The translations under genes were made by a program, and so were the position numbers. A DNA stretch of 39,129 bases, taken from Betaproteobacteria bacterium UBA3031. GTDB lineage: Bacteria > Pseudomonadota > Gammaproteobacteria > Burkholderiales > Eutrophovitaceae. The notes below the pieces were generated by a model. The model did not search any database. It was given only the letters and a program-made list of their open reading frames with translations, and was not told where the DNA came from. Numbering within the stretch: the first letter of the stretch is position 1; each line of letters begins with the position of its first letter. The DNA lies in the NCBI GenBank assembly GCA_002367635.1, contig DFDI01000044.1, forward strand, positions 12,746 to 51,874. The letters run 5' to 3'. Shown piece after piece: positions 15,861-25,541 of this stretch.

Positions 15861-18800
15861 GATCCCATCCCTTCAGATTACCCAAAATGGGCAACGACAA
15901 ACACTCAAGCTGAATTCTCGAAGTGGCCTCAGTTTGCTTATCGCAAACACTGCGACTACTCGAAAATCTCCCCTTGCTGTGATTTGCCAGAAGGCATCTG
16001 AGGCAAATAGATTAGTTGATGAAATTAGATTTTTTAACAAAGATCTACGCGTTCACCTCTTCCCAGATTGGGAAACTCTACCCTTCGATACGTTCTCGCC
16101 ACATCAGGATCTAATTTCACAAAGATTAGAAACCTTATATCAAATTGACACCAAAAATATTGACGTACTGATCGTCCCAGTTGTAACTGCTCTTTATTAT
16201 CTGCCTCCCAGAGAATTTTTAAATAGTTACGTATTCTTTCTAAAAACCAAAGACACGTTAGATCTAGATGATTTTAGAGATAAGCTCCAAAGAGCAAGTT
16301 ATTCTGCGGTATCTCAAGTCCTCGCACCCGGAGAATATGCAATAAAAGGTGGAATCATTGATGTTTTCCCTATGGGTAGCGTCCTGCCATACCGAATAGA
16401 TCTATTCGATACTGAAATTGAAAGCATACGAACATTCGATGTTGATACGCAAAGAAGCATCTATAAAGTTAATGAGATACGTCTATTACCCGCAAAAGAG
16501 TTTCCTACAGATGATGCCGCAAGAACAAAATTTCGCACTAAATATCGAGAGATTGTAGAAGGTGATCCATCTAAAAGTCTAATCTACAGAGAGGTTTCTA
16601 AAGGCTCAAACCCACCCGGTATTGAATATTACCTCCCTTTGTTTTTTGACCAAATTTCAACATTATTGGATTATCTCGACAATGACTGGGCCCTAATTTT
16701 AGAAGGAAATCTCGAGTCCGAGATTCGCGAATTCTGGAACGATGCCGACTCGAGATACCGGCTATTAAGGGGAGAGGTTGAGCGACCGCTGTTAGATCCA
16801 GACCGCTTATTCCTACGTGAAGCGGAATTCTTTACCGAAATCAAGAAGTTTAGCCGGTTATCCATTAACACGTCTCAGGAACCAGATAATTACTTTGAAC
16901 CACTTCCTGATTTATCAATTAATCGTCGGCTTCAGGATCCTCTTGCCAACCTAAAACACTTCTTGACTGAACATAATAAAAGTGTGGTGTTAATTGCTGA
17001 CAGTCCAGGAAGAAGAGAAACACTCAAAAACCTATTTCACGACCATTCGATAGCCACGGAAGATATCGATGAATGGAAGAATGAACTGCCTAGAAATGAA
17101 AGTCTGTTCATTTCGGTTGGGCTTTTAGATCATGGATTTATTCTAAAAGACAGCTCTCTAGCCATTATTACCGAATCCGAACTCTATCCGCAGCAAACCC
17201 GCGTCCGTAGTAAACGAGATCGAAAGACTTCGAGTGAGAATCTAGTTAGGGATTTATCTGAAATTCGTAAAGACGACCCGATCGTACATTTGCAACATGG
17301 TATTGGTCGATATAAAGAATTAATCATGCTAAACCTGGGTGAGGGAGATACGGAGTTTCTAACCATCGAATATGCGGATGGAGACATTCTATATGTGCCC
17401 GTATCTCAGCTTGAAATGATCAGTCGTTACTCTGGCGGACCGCCGGAGACTGCTCCGATACATCGTCTAGGGAGTGACAAGTGGGACAAAGCTAAAAAGA
17501 AAGCGGCAAAACAAATTAGAGATACTGCTGCAGAGCTATTGAATATTTACGCCCAACGCGCTTCAAAAAAAGGCTTAGCGAGGCGACTGGATAAAACGGG
17601 ATACGCCTCTTTCTGTGAGGACTTCCCCTTCACAGTAACGATAGATCAACATCATGCTATCGAGGACACAATTGCTGACCTTCAATCTGACAAACCAATG
17701 GATCGACTCATCTGCGGTGACGTAGGTTTCGGAAAAACAGAAGTTGCACTGCGGGCCGCTTACGTAGCGGTATCAGATAATGCTCAAGTAGCGGTATTAG
17801 TACCTACAACGTTGTTAGCCGAGCAGCATTTTCAGACGTTCTCTGATCGTTTTGCCAATCTCCCGGTAGAAATTCGCGAACTCTCTCGCTTTAGAAGCAG
17901 AAAAGAAGTCACAGAAACAATAGATGGATTAAAAACCGGAAAAGTTGATATTGTCATCGGGACACACAAGTTATTATCAAAAGAGATTCAGTTTAATGAT
18001 CTTGGCCTAGTCATAGTAGACGAAGAACATCGTTTCGGCGTCAGGCACAAAGAAGCCTTGAAATCGCTAAGGGCAGAGACAGACATCCTAACGCTAACAG
18101 CAACACCAATACCCAGAACGCTTGCAATGAGCATGGAAGGGTTACGGGATTTCTCGGTTATCACCACGCCTCCCGCAAAGAGACTATCAATCAAAACATT
18201 TGTGATGTCTTTCAATCGCGGAATGATTAGAGAGGCGGCCTTAAGAGAACTCAAGCGCGGTGGGCAAATTTATTATTTACACAACGAAGTAGACACAATT
18301 GAAAGAGAGCTCGAAAAACTAAGCGAAATCCTGCCAGAAGCTTCCATAAGAATCGCTCATGGGCAAATGCATGAACGAGACCTAGAGTTCGTCATGCGTG
18401 ATTTTTACCAGGGGAGATTTAATATCTTACTGTGCACCACGATCATTGAAACAGGAATAGATATTCCAACTGCGAATACCATCATCATCAATCGCGCTGA
18501 AAAATTTGGCCTAGCCCAACTGCACCAGCTACGAGGGCGGGTCGGTAGATCGCACCATCAAGCCTATGCCTACCTAATGACAACTGACGGAGTTAAGTTA
18601 AAAGGTCCCGCAAAAAAGAGGCTTGAAGCGATACAACTCATGGAAAATCTCGGGTCTGGGTTTTTCCTTGCCATGCACGATCTTGAAATACGAGGAGCTG
18701 GCGAAGTACTCGGGGATTCGCAAAGCGGCGACCTACAAGAAATTGGTTTTCAACTTTATGTCGACATGCTTGACCGAGCCGTGCAATCCCTTAAATTAGG

Positions 18801-19278
18801 GAAAGAACCCAACATAGATATACAAATTCCACAAGGGACTGAAATCGTATTGCACACACCAACACTTCTAACGAATAACTATTGCCCAGATATTCACGAG
18901 CGCCTCATTATTTATAAAAGACTGGCAAATGCGTCAACTCAAACCCAGTTGGAAAAAATTGAAGAAGAATTAATCGACCGATTTGGATTGCTTCCCTCAG
19001 AAACAAAAGCATTATTGGCTTCGCATAAACTTCGTATTGTTGGGAAAATTTTAGGTATTTCTAAAATAGACTCTGCCCCCAATAAAACCAGTATTGCATT
19101 TCACACTGACCCACTCGTAGATCCTATGGCGATAATAGAACTGGTACAGAAAAGGAATGATATCCGGTTTTCCGGCCCTAGCAAGCTTATTTGTGAACAT
19201 GAAAATGTTGACTTAGCAGAAGAGCGTGTAAGGTATCTACAAGATATTTTGTCTGGGCTGACTCAACCTTCAGCCTAA
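15859..19278 (+). CDS. mfd: Mfd, transcription-repair coupling factor
   Basis: ATP-dependent DNA translocase that removes stalled RNA polymerase at lesions and recruits UvrA. Length 1139 residues, close to the E. coli protein. The UvrB-like N-terminal domain is clear (FPDWETLPFDTFSPHQDLISQRLETLY, about 68-95; GEYAIKGGIIDVFPMGS). The RNA-polymerase-interaction domain begins near residue 470 (DDPIVHLQHGIGRY). The helicase core shows Walker A ICGDVGFGKTE (about 616-626), DEEH (about 720-723), TATPIPRTL, and the TRG region HQLRGRVGRS. The C-terminal autoinhibitory domain is complete. An in-frame TAA at 15853-15855 shows the ATG at 15859 is the most upstream possible start. No Shine-Dalgarno site is visible. 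Convergent with the Rieske gene, 16 bases apart. Confidence 0.97.
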   Translation: MIPSLQITQNGQRQTLKLNSRSGLSLLIANTATTRKSPLAVICQKASEANRLVDEIRFFNKDLRVHLFPDWETLPFDTFSPHQDLISQRLETLYQIDTKNIDVLIVPVVTALYYLPPREFLNSYVFFLKTKDTLDLDDFRDKLQRASYSAVSQVLAPGEYAIKGGIIDVFPMGSVLPYRIDLFDTEIESIRTFDVDTQRSIYKVNEIRLLPAKEFPTDDAARTKFRTKYREIVEGDPSKSLIYREVSKGSNPPGIEYYLPLFFDQISTLLDYLDNDWALILEGNLESEIREFWNDADSRYRLLRGEVERPLLDPDRLFLREAEFFTEIKKFSRLSINTSQEPDNYFEPLPDLSINRRLQDPLANLKHFLTEHNKSVVLIADSPGRRETLKNLFHDHSIATEDIDEWKNELPRNESLFISVGLLDHGFILKDSSLAIITESELYPQQTRVRSKRDRKTSSENLVRDLSEIRKDDPIVHLQHGIGRYKELIMLNLGEGDTEFLTIEYADGDILYVPVSQLEMISRYSGGPPETAPIHRLGSDKWDKAKKKAAKQIRDTAAELLNIYAQRASKKGLARRLDKTGYASFCEDFPFTVTIDQHHAIEDTIADLQSDKPMDRLICGDVGFGKTEVALRAAYVAVSDNAQVAVLVPTTLLAEQHFQTFSDRFANLPVEIRELSRFRSRKEVTETIDGLKTGKVDIVIGTHKLLSKEIQFNDLGLVIVDEEHRFGVRHKEALKSLRAETDILTLTATPIPRTLAMSMEGLRDFSVITTPPAKRLSIKTFVMSFNRGMIREAALRELKRGGQIYYLHNEVDTIERELEKLSEILPEASIRIAHGQMHERDLEFVMRDFYQGRFNILLCTTIIETGIDIPTANTIIINRAEKFGLAQLHQLRGRVGRSHHQAYAYLMTTDGVKLKGPAKKRLEAIQLMENLGSGFFLAMHDLEIRGAGEVLGDSQSGDLQEIGFQLYVDMLDRAVQSLKLGKEPNIDIQIPQGTEIVLHTPTLLTNNYCPDIHERLIIYKRLANASTQTQLEKIEEELIDRFGLLPSETKALLASHKLRIVGKILGISKIDSAPNKTSIAFHTDPLVDPMAIIELVQKRNDIRFSGPSKLICEHENVDLAEERVRYLQDILSGLTQPSA

Positions 19279-19294
19279 ACGTATCGTAACAAGA

Positions 19295-19615
19295 CTAATC
19301 CCACCGACCGTCTCGTATCAAGATGTTGTCATTTTCTATTTTTATTGGGAACGTTGCTGTAGCCTCCCATGCTGGCGCACTCAGAGCTTCACCGGTTTTA
19401 ACCGAGAATCTCGCTCCATGACGAGGGCAGACTACTTCATCGCCCTCCAATGGACAACCACTTAAGATCGCCCCATCATGCGTACACATGTCCTCAATTG
19501 CAAAGAACTGCCCATCCAGGTTATATATAACGACAATAGTTCCGTCGAGATCTGTTTGATACCATTTGCCCAATTGAATATCGGTCACTGAACATACTTT
19601 TTGCCAATCACTCAT
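19295..19615 (-). CDS. Rieske [2Fe-2S] ferredoxin, last gene of the Fe-S assembly operon
   Basis: Small soluble Rieske protein of 106 residues. The cluster motif is C-T-H-x16-C-P-R-H (CTHDGAILSG ... CPRHGARF, about residues 44-66), with the expected Cys/His pairs. It lacks a membrane anchor, so it is like the ferredoxins of non-haem oxygenases or NirD, not the bc1 Rieske subunit. The frame can begin three codons earlier at a TTG, but the ATG at 19613-19615 is preferred. It ends the suf operon 38 bases after nfu and no oxygenase gene is near. It may deliver electrons to cluster assembly in place of the missing Fdx (inference). Confidence 0.9.
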   Translation of the reverse strand: MSDWQKVCSVTDIQLGKWYQTDLDGTIVVIYNLDGQFFAIEDMCTHDGAILSGCPLEGDEVVCPRHGARFSVKTGEALSAPAWEATATFPIKIENDNILIRDGRWD

Positions 19616-19653
19616 AACCGTCAACGCCCGCTTCTAACCCATTGAGACCCGGC

Positions 19654-20223
19654 TTATACCGCTATAACGTCGATGTTAGGATCGATTTCCCTTACTAAAC
19701 TGGTAATGCCAGCGAGCGTTCCAGATAAGGAACTGGGGCAGCTACCACATGCACCCTGATAATGGACACTCAAAACGTTATCCTCTAAGCCTACAACATA
19801 GAGATCACCGCCATCACTTTGAAGGTAGGGCCTTACGCGGTCATCTAGCAATTCATTGATTTGCACAAGCTGAGCCCGTTCCGTTTCGGAAAGACTGGAT
19901 TCATCTGTTTGAAGCCATGTGGCAGTTTTCGATGCTTCCTCCGAAACCTGAGTTGCAACAGGGGCCAAACGAATTGGTTCGGCCAAAGAGCGCATCAAAT
20001 CTTTCCAATCAGCACTGCCGTCTTGCGTCACCGTAATCCAATTATCAACATAAAAAACAGATACCACACTCTCTATTTGAAACAAATTAGACGCAAGTTC
20101 ATCCCCAATCGCTTCTTCCGCTGACTCATATGACTTGGCCACACCATAGGTTATAGGTTCTTTGAGTACGAATTTCCTAGCGTTTGGATTCGGCGTAACT
20201 TCTAAGTCGGCAATTTTAGGCAT
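19654..20223 (-). CDS. Nfu-type Fe-S cluster carrier (Nfu_N + NifU C-terminal domain)
   Basis: Scaffold or carrier of 4Fe-4S clusters, 189 residues. Residues 5-90 form an Nfu N-terminal domain (TPNPNARKFVL, and VFYVDNWITVTQ). A linker rich in Thr/Glu leads to the NifU C-terminal domain (LLDDRVRPYLQSDGGDLYVVG) with the cluster-binding C159-x2-C162 in GACGSCPSS. This is the mitochondrial NFU1 / alphaproteobacterial architecture; E. coli NfuA instead has a degenerate A-type N-terminal domain. Eleven bases after sufU in the same operon. No clear Shine-Dalgarno site is seen. Confidence 0.92.
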   Translation of the reverse strand: MPKIADLEVTPNPNARKFVLKEPITYGVAKSYESAEEAIGDELASNLFQIESVVSVFYVDNWITVTQDGSADWKDLMRSLAEPIRLAPVATQVSEEASKTATWLQTDESSLSETERAQLVQINELLDDRVRPYLQSDGGDLYVVGLEDNVLSVHYQGACGSCPSSLSGTLAGITSLVREIDPNIDVIAV

Positions 20224-20234
20224 AATTTTTTTAC

Positions 20235-20720
20235 TTAAGTTTTTTGGGTTCCGGAACCGGGTACAGGATCTTGATCACCTTCTGTGGAAGCTTCATCTTT
20301 CGAGTTGATTGCTGCTGTTAACGTGTGCCAAGGTAACATCGCACATTTAACCCGTGAAGGTAGGTCACGAATACCCGAGAAAACAGTAAGGCTCCCAAGC
20401 TCTTTTGCCTCATCGGCTTCACCGGGCCCAGTAGTCAACGACCGAAACTGTTCGGTCAATGCAATCGCATCGGCGAAGGCCTTACCCTTAACCTTAGTAG
20501 TCATCATCGAACCTGAAGACATACAGATGGCGCAGCTTTCGCCCTCATACTGTATGTCCTCTATTTTTTCGTCAACCACAGTCATGCTCACCCAAAGGTG
20601 ATCACCGCACAAGGGATTAATACCCTCAGCTTTATGTGTTGGATTTGGAATCATTCCCCAGTTTCGTGGCTTCTTACAATGATCAAGGATCACCTCTTGG
20701 TATATTTGTTTGGAACTCAT
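20235..20720 (-). CDS. sufU: SufU, zinc-dependent sulfur acceptor (IscU-fold)
   Basis: Accepts persulfide sulfur from SufS and passes it to SufBCD. Zn ligands matching Bacillus SufU are C38 and D40 (NPLCGD), C63 (ESCAIC) and C126 (RVKCAMLPW). The C63-C126 spacing of 63 residues includes the insertion that separates SufU from IscU, and the HscA-binding LPPVK motif of IscU is replaced by LPSRVKC. The protein has 161 residues with an acidic, probably disordered tail after about residue 140. It follows sufS by 12 bases. No sufE gene is present, so sulfur transfer here is probably of the SufS-SufU type. Confidence 0.94.
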   Translation of the reverse strand: MSSKQIYQEVILDHCKKPRNWGMIPNPTHKAEGINPLCGDHLWVSMTVVDEKIEDIQYEGESCAICMSSGSMMTTKVKGKAFADAIALTEQFRSLTTGPGEADEAKELGSLTVFSGIRDLPSRVKCAMLPWHTLTAAINSKDEASTEGDQDPVPGSGTQKT

Positions 20721-20732
20721 ATTAATAATATC

Positions 20733-21956
20733 CTAGCTGAATATTTTCTGTGCGTTACGGATGGCGGCAACGAGCTTGTCCACATCATCGATCGTATTGT
20801 ACAAATAGAAAGAAGCACGTGTCGTTGCAGGAACCTTATATCGCTGCATAACTGGTTGCGCGCAATGATGTCCTGTACGTACAGCCACACCATCGTCATT
20901 AAGTAAAGTGCCGACGTCATGAGCATGCACGCCTTTAATATTAAAGGAAATGACTGCGGCCTTATTAGGAGCAGTACCATAAAAAGTTATATCCTTAATG
21001 TTCGACAATGCCTCTGTCGCATACTTGGTCAATACTTTTTCATAGCGCTCAATGCTATCAAGGCCAATCGCCTCTAAATACTCTATTGCCTTACCAAGAC
21101 CAAGTGCCGATACGATTGGAGGCGTGCCTGCTTCAAATTTTGCGGGAATATCAGCATAAGTTGTCTTCTCGAAGGTGACCGAAAGAATCATATCTCCCCC
21201 ACCTTCATACGGATCCATTCGCTCCAACCAATGACGCTTACCGTAAAGAATGCCGACTCCGGTTGGACCACACAACTTATGCCCAGAAAAAACATAAAAA
21301 TCGCAGCCAAGATCTTGAACATCCACTTTCATATGAGGTGCCCCTTGAGCACCATCAACCAAAACCGGAATCTCTCTCGCATGCGCAAGAGCAACCATAT
21401 CTTTAATAGGATTAATAGTCCCCAAAACATTCGAGACATGAGTCACCGCAACTAATTTTGTTTTATCGGACAACAAACGTCCGTATACCTCTAAATCCAA
21501 TTCTCCAATATCACTGATTGGAATGACTTTCAACGTTGCGCCAACTTCGTCACACAATTGCTGCCAAGGAACGATGTTCGAATGGTGCTCCATATGGGAC
21601 ACAATGATTTCATCTCCAGCATGAACGAACTTACGCCCATAAGCATGCGCAACCAAATTAATCGCATGTGTTGTGCCCTTAGTGAATATAATTTCTGAGG
21701 TATCCGCCACATTTAAAAAACTTGCGACCGTTGTCCTTACCGCCTCATAAGCCATCGTCGCCTGTTCTGAGAGTTGATAAACACCACGGTGAATGTTGGC
21801 ATGTTCATACTGATGGTAATGATTGATACGATCAATCACTGACTGAGGCATTTGCGCACTCGCACCGCTATCCAAATATACTAAAGGATTGTTATTTACT
21901 GACGTCGATAAGACAGGAAAGTCCCGTCGGATGCGCTCAACATCGAATTCAACCAT
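20733..21956 (-). CDS. sufS: SufS, group II cysteine desulfurase
   Basis: PLP enzyme that converts cysteine to alanine and holds a persulfide. The PLP lysine is in SGHKLCGPTG and the catalytic cysteine in RTGHHCAQP (K227 and C365 counted from this start). Also visible are VYLDSGASAQMP near the N-terminus, THVSNVLG and the HMEHHSN segment. The frame is open to an ATG at 21983, but the ATG at 21956 gives MVEFDVERIRRDFPVL, the same start as E. coli SufS, and has GAGAGAG eight bases upstream. Lies between sufD and sufU. Second desulfurase of the operon beside the IscS-like protein at 25887-27032. Confidence 0.95.
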   Translation of the reverse strand: MVEFDVERIRRDFPVLSTSVNNNPLVYLDSGASAQMPQSVIDRINHYHQYEHANIHRGVYQLSEQATMAYEAVRTTVASFLNVADTSEIIFTKGTTHAINLVAHAYGRKFVHAGDEIIVSHMEHHSNIVPWQQLCDEVGATLKVIPISDIGELDLEVYGRLLSDKTKLVAVTHVSNVLGTINPIKDMVALAHAREIPVLVDGAQGAPHMKVDVQDLGCDFYVFSGHKLCGPTGVGILYGKRHWLERMDPYEGGGDMILSVTFEKTTYADIPAKFEAGTPPIVSALGLGKAIEYLEAIGLDSIERYEKVLTKYATEALSNIKDITFYGTAPNKAAVISFNIKGVHAHDVGTLLNDDGVAVRTGHHCAQPVMQRYKVPATTRASFYLYNTIDDVDKLVAAIRNAQKIFS

Positions 21957-22003
21957 ATCATTATCTCTCTCTTTTTTGCCCATCTAGATATACTCTAATG
22001 CTC

Positions 22004-23311
22004 TCATATTTTTGTTTGGTCTCGAATATAACTTTCTATAACTGCACCTAAAGACTTAATCGGCAAATCTTCAATCACCTCTTTGGCAAAGGCATAATTG
22101 AGTAGATTGCGTGCTAAATCATCATCGAGGCCACGAGACTTCAGATAGAACAATTCATCTTCGCTCACCTGCCCGACAGTTGCACCATGTGCACACTTAA
22201 CATCATCGGCAAATATTTCTAATTCAGGCTTGGTGTCAACTGACGCTCGAGCGCTAAGCAATAAATTCCGATTTTGTTGGCTGGAATTCGTTTGCTGCGC
22301 CCCTTTATGAACCTTTACCTTACCGTTAAAAACAACCTTAGATCGATCTCCAGCAATGGTTTTATGAACCTGTATTGACTGCCCATGAGGTTTTGTATGT
22401 TCGATACATGAATGCATATCAACTATTCGCTTGTCGTGTCCAAGCGCCAAACCTTTAATTGCAATATGACCGCCATCTTCACGCTGTCGCGTGACCAAAT
22501 TATGTCTCGATACCGCCGCTCCAACACTGACCGACCAGTTTTGATACGAAGCGCCTTGATCTATGCCTACATGCGTATGAGCAATATGGTAAGCACTGTC
22601 ATCATCACGTTGAAACTTGACATGTATGACCTGTGATTCAGCTGCCAGTGATAACTCAGACACAGCATTGGTCATATATCCAAAACCGCCTATACCAATA
22701 TAATCCTCTAGAATACATACTCGTGCCTGCTCTTCGGCGATGAGGAGCAATCGTGGATGATTGAAGGTATGTTTACCTGTGCTGATATTTAAAACGTGGA
22801 TAGTTTCAAAAGAACTGCCATTAGAATCCGCATGAATCACGACAACATCTTTAAATAGCGCGGTATTCATTTCGCAAAATCCACTGACCCCATCACCTTC
22901 TAGGCTATTTAATCGACTCTTTACAGATACCTTTAGTTGAGCATCGTTCAGTGCTGACGCAAGATTACAAACTCGAATTTTAGTTTGGGCAGTGCTTAAA
23001 GTACTCAATGCGGGGGAGTAAACGCCATTCACCAGAACAACAGCACTACTGGCTTCTGGAATCAAAAATGATTTCACCACCGATGCGTCAATAGGTGTGT
23101 CAAGCGCTGAGGGAGTGAGAGTGCTTTTATATAGCCCTGTCAAATCCGTGAAACGCCACTCCTCCTCCGAAGTTGTCGGCAGTGGGCACTTTTCAAGATG
23201 TGCACGAGCGTCTAACTGATAGCTTTTTAACCAATCTTCTGTTGAATACTCAACGTTAGCCCCATCCGCCTTCAACAAAGAGGCTGTAAACTCAACCGAA
23301 TGCTGCCTCAT
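22004..23311 (-). CDS. sufD: SufD, Fe-S assembly scaffold subunit
   Basis: Forms the SufBC2D complex that builds clusters. A 435-residue beta-helix protein with the SufD signature KVKVHKGAQQTNSSQQNRNL and the C-terminal FADDVKCAHGATVG, where C373 and H375 correspond to the E. coli C358/H360 pair at the SufB-SufD interface. The C-terminal helical part (LFYLKSRGL, LNYAFAKEVIEDLP) binds SufC. Its ATG overlaps the sufC stop by four bases. Confidence 0.95.
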   Translation of the reverse strand: MRQHSVEFTASLLKADGANVEYSTEDWLKSYQLDARAHLEKCPLPTTSEEEWRFTDLTGLYKSTLTPSALDTPIDASVVKSFLIPEASSAVVLVNGVYSPALSTLSTAQTKIRVCNLASALNDAQLKVSVKSRLNSLEGDGVSGFCEMNTALFKDVVVIHADSNGSSFETIHVLNISTGKHTFNHPRLLLIAEEQARVCILEDYIGIGGFGYMTNAVSELSLAAESQVIHVKFQRDDDSAYHIAHTHVGIDQGASYQNWSVSVGAAVSRHNLVTRQREDGGHIAIKGLALGHDKRIVDMHSCIEHTKPHGQSIQVHKTIAGDRSKVVFNGKVKVHKGAQQTNSSQQNRNLLLSARASVDTKPELEIFADDVKCAHGATVGQVSEDELFYLKSRGLDDDLARNLLNYAFAKEVIEDLPIKSLGAVIESYIRDQTKI

Positions 23312-24093
23312 GCTGCTTTAGAACGGTTTTCGTCCAGAACCCACTCATATCCTCGAGACTCAAGCTCATGCGCTAAAGACTTGTCCCCAGTCTTAATCAC
23401 ACGCCCACCATCCACAACATGAATGAAATCCGGTTCGATGTAATTAAGCAGTCTCTGGTAATGAGTCACAAGAACTACAGCATCGCTGTCACCGTGCAGC
23501 GTATTCACACCATTTGCAATAACCCTTAAAGCATCAATATCTAACCCGGAATCAGTTTCATCTAATATGGCGAGAGTGGGTTCTAAAATCGCCATTTGAA
23601 GGATTTCATTTCTTTTCTTTTCACCACCCGAAAACCCATCGTTCAAACTGCGCTCCAAAAAGCTCGCATCCATGCCAAGAAGGCTCAATTTACTCTGAAT
23701 AAAGTCATCAAACTCAAGTGGGTCCAGTTCGTCTTTACCCCTTGCGCCCTGAACGGTGTTGTATGCCAACCTCAAAAATGAACCATTTGTGACACCGGGA
23801 ACCTCGACGGGATACTGAAACCCAAGAAAAATACCCAGTTTCGCTCGCTCATCGGGCTCTAAGTCCATCAAACTTTGCCCCTTAAACTCTAAAGTACCAC
23901 CATCAACCTTATAAGAAGGATGTCCGGCTAAGACCTTAGAAAAGGTGCTTTTTCCAGAGCCATTAGGCCCCATGATTGCGTGTATTTCACCAGCTTTAAC
24001 AGTTATATCAAAACCCTTGAGTATTTGAGTGCCATCAATACTAGCGACGAGGTTATGTACGCTTAGGATCGTTTCTGCATTCTTTATAATCAT
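23308..24093 (-). CDS. sufC: SufC, ABC-type ATPase of the SufBCD complex
   Basis: Soluble ATPase that drives conformational change in SufB-SufD. A 261-residue protein. Walker A GPNGSGKST (42-50), the Q-loop GFQYPVEVPG, signature FSGGEKKRNEI (154-164), Walker B LAILDETDSGLD (174-185) and switch VTHYQR are all present. Compared with E. coli SufC it has an extra polar stretch of about seven residues at the N-terminus (MIIKNAETILS); no later ATG fits better. Overlaps both sufB and sufD by four bases, so the three are translationally coupled. Confidence 0.97.
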   Translation of the reverse strand: MIIKNAETILSVHNLVASIDGTQILKGFDITVKAGEIHAIMGPNGSGKSTFSKVLAGHPSYKVDGGTLEFKGQSLMDLEPDERAKLGIFLGFQYPVEVPGVTNGSFLRLAYNTVQGARGKDELDPLEFDDFIQSKLSLLGMDASFLERSLNDGFSGGEKKRNEILQMAILEPTLAILDETDSGLDIDALRVIANGVNTLHGDSDAVVLVTHYQRLLNYIEPDFIHVVDGGRVIKTGDKSLAHELESRGYEWVLDENRSKAA

Positions 24094-25526
24094 CCAACAC
24101 TTCCTTCCAGTTTTAGGCCGAGTAATTTTGTTGCCTCGACCGCGAACTCCATGGGCAAGTGCATAAATACATCTCTGACGAATCCATTAATAATCATAGA
24201 AACAGCTTCTTCAGAACCGATACCTCGACTCAAAAAATAAAACAACTGCTCTTCACCAATTTTTGACGTGCTTGCCTCATGCTCTACGGTCGCGCTCTTG
24301 TTGGCGACCTCAATGTAAGGGAATGTGTTGGCACAAGAAAGATCGCCAATCAACATAGAGTCGCATTGAGAATAGTTACGAGCGCCATCGGCTTTGGGTG
24401 ACACCTTCACCAAACCACGATAACTATTATTAGATTTTCCCGCTGAAATACCCTTACTGATAATGCGGCTGCGCGTATTCTTGCCAATATGGAACATCTT
24501 TGTTCCAGTATCAGCCTGCTGCATGTGATTAGTAAGCGCTACGGAGTAAAACTCACCCACCGAATTATCGCCAAGAAGAACACACGAGGGGTATTTCCAA
24601 GTCACCGCTGATCCAGTCTCCACTTGGGTCCAAGATATCTTCGAGTTTTTACCTTTGCACAATCCGCGCTTAGTCACAAAATTAAAGATACCACCAACGC
24701 CATTTTCATCTCCGGCATACCAATTTTGCACAGTGGAATACTTAATATCCGCATCATCAAGAGCAATGAGCTCAACCACCGCCGCATGCAATTGATTCGT
24801 ATCAAATTGAGGTGCGGTGCAGCCCTCTAGGTAACAGACCTGACTGCCCTCTTCTGCGACAATCAGAGTCCTTTCAAACTGACCCGAGTCCTGAGTATTG
24901 ATGCGAAAATAAGTCGACAGATCCATCGGACACTTCACACCTTTGGGGATGTAACAAAACGAACCGTCCGTAAAAACCGCTGAATTTAATGCAGAATAAA
25001 AATTATCGGTATAAGGAACAACGCTGCCAAGGTACTTCTTAATCAGATCTGGATGGTCTCTGACCGCCTCCGAGAACGAGCAAAATATGATCCCGTATTC
25101 CGCTAACTTTTCTTTATAGGTGGTCGTTACAGACACACTATCAAAAACAACATCCACAGCAACGCCTGCCAAAGCCGCGCGCTCATTCATAGGAATGCCA
25201 AGCTTCTCAAAAGTTTTTAACAACTCTGGGTCGACCTCATCCATGGACTTTTTGGTCGTCTTAGACTTCGGTGCCGAGTAATAAATTATGTCCTGAAAAT
25301 CAATTTTTGGATATGTCACGTTTGGCCATTTCGGCTCTGTCATCGTCAACCAATGACGGTAAGCATTGAGACGGAACTCTAACAACCAATCTGGCTCATT
25401 CTTCTTACTCGATATCGTGCGAATAACATCTTCGCTCAGACCACGAGCCATTGAATCTGTCTCGATTTCCGTGTGAAATCCAGCCTTGTAAGGCTGATTC
25501 AAAATGTTATCAATTGCTGTACTCAT
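24090..25526 (-). CDS. sufB: SufB, Fe-S assembly scaffold subunit
   Basis: Core scaffold of SufBC2D. Length 478 residues. The catalytic pair equivalent to E. coli C405/E434 is present as C388 (NYSQCDSM) and E417 (VEHEAS). Further signatures are SFCYIPKGVKCP, GSQVCYLEGCTAP, TKRGLCKG and GISAGKSNNSYRG, and the C-terminal LFYFLSRGIGSEEA helix for SufC binding. The ATG at 25526 gives a normal length. Fifteen bases after the iscA-like gene, and overlaps sufC. Confidence 0.97.
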   Translation of the reverse strand: MSTAIDNILNQPYKAGFHTEIETDSMARGLSEDVIRTISSKKNEPDWLLEFRLNAYRHWLTMTEPKWPNVTYPKIDFQDIIYYSAPKSKTTKKSMDEVDPELLKTFEKLGIPMNERAALAGVAVDVVFDSVSVTTTYKEKLAEYGIIFCSFSEAVRDHPDLIKKYLGSVVPYTDNFYSALNSAVFTDGSFCYIPKGVKCPMDLSTYFRINTQDSGQFERTLIVAEEGSQVCYLEGCTAPQFDTNQLHAAVVELIALDDADIKYSTVQNWYAGDENGVGGIFNFVTKRGLCKGKNSKISWTQVETGSAVTWKYPSCVLLGDNSVGEFYSVALTNHMQQADTGTKMFHIGKNTRSRIISKGISAGKSNNSYRGLVKVSPKADGARNYSQCDSMLIGDLSCANTFPYIEVANKSATVEHEASTSKIGEEQLFYFLSRGIGSEEAVSMIINGFVRDVFMHLPMEFAVEATKLLGLKLEGSVG

Positions 25527-25541
25527 ATTGTTAAGACACCA

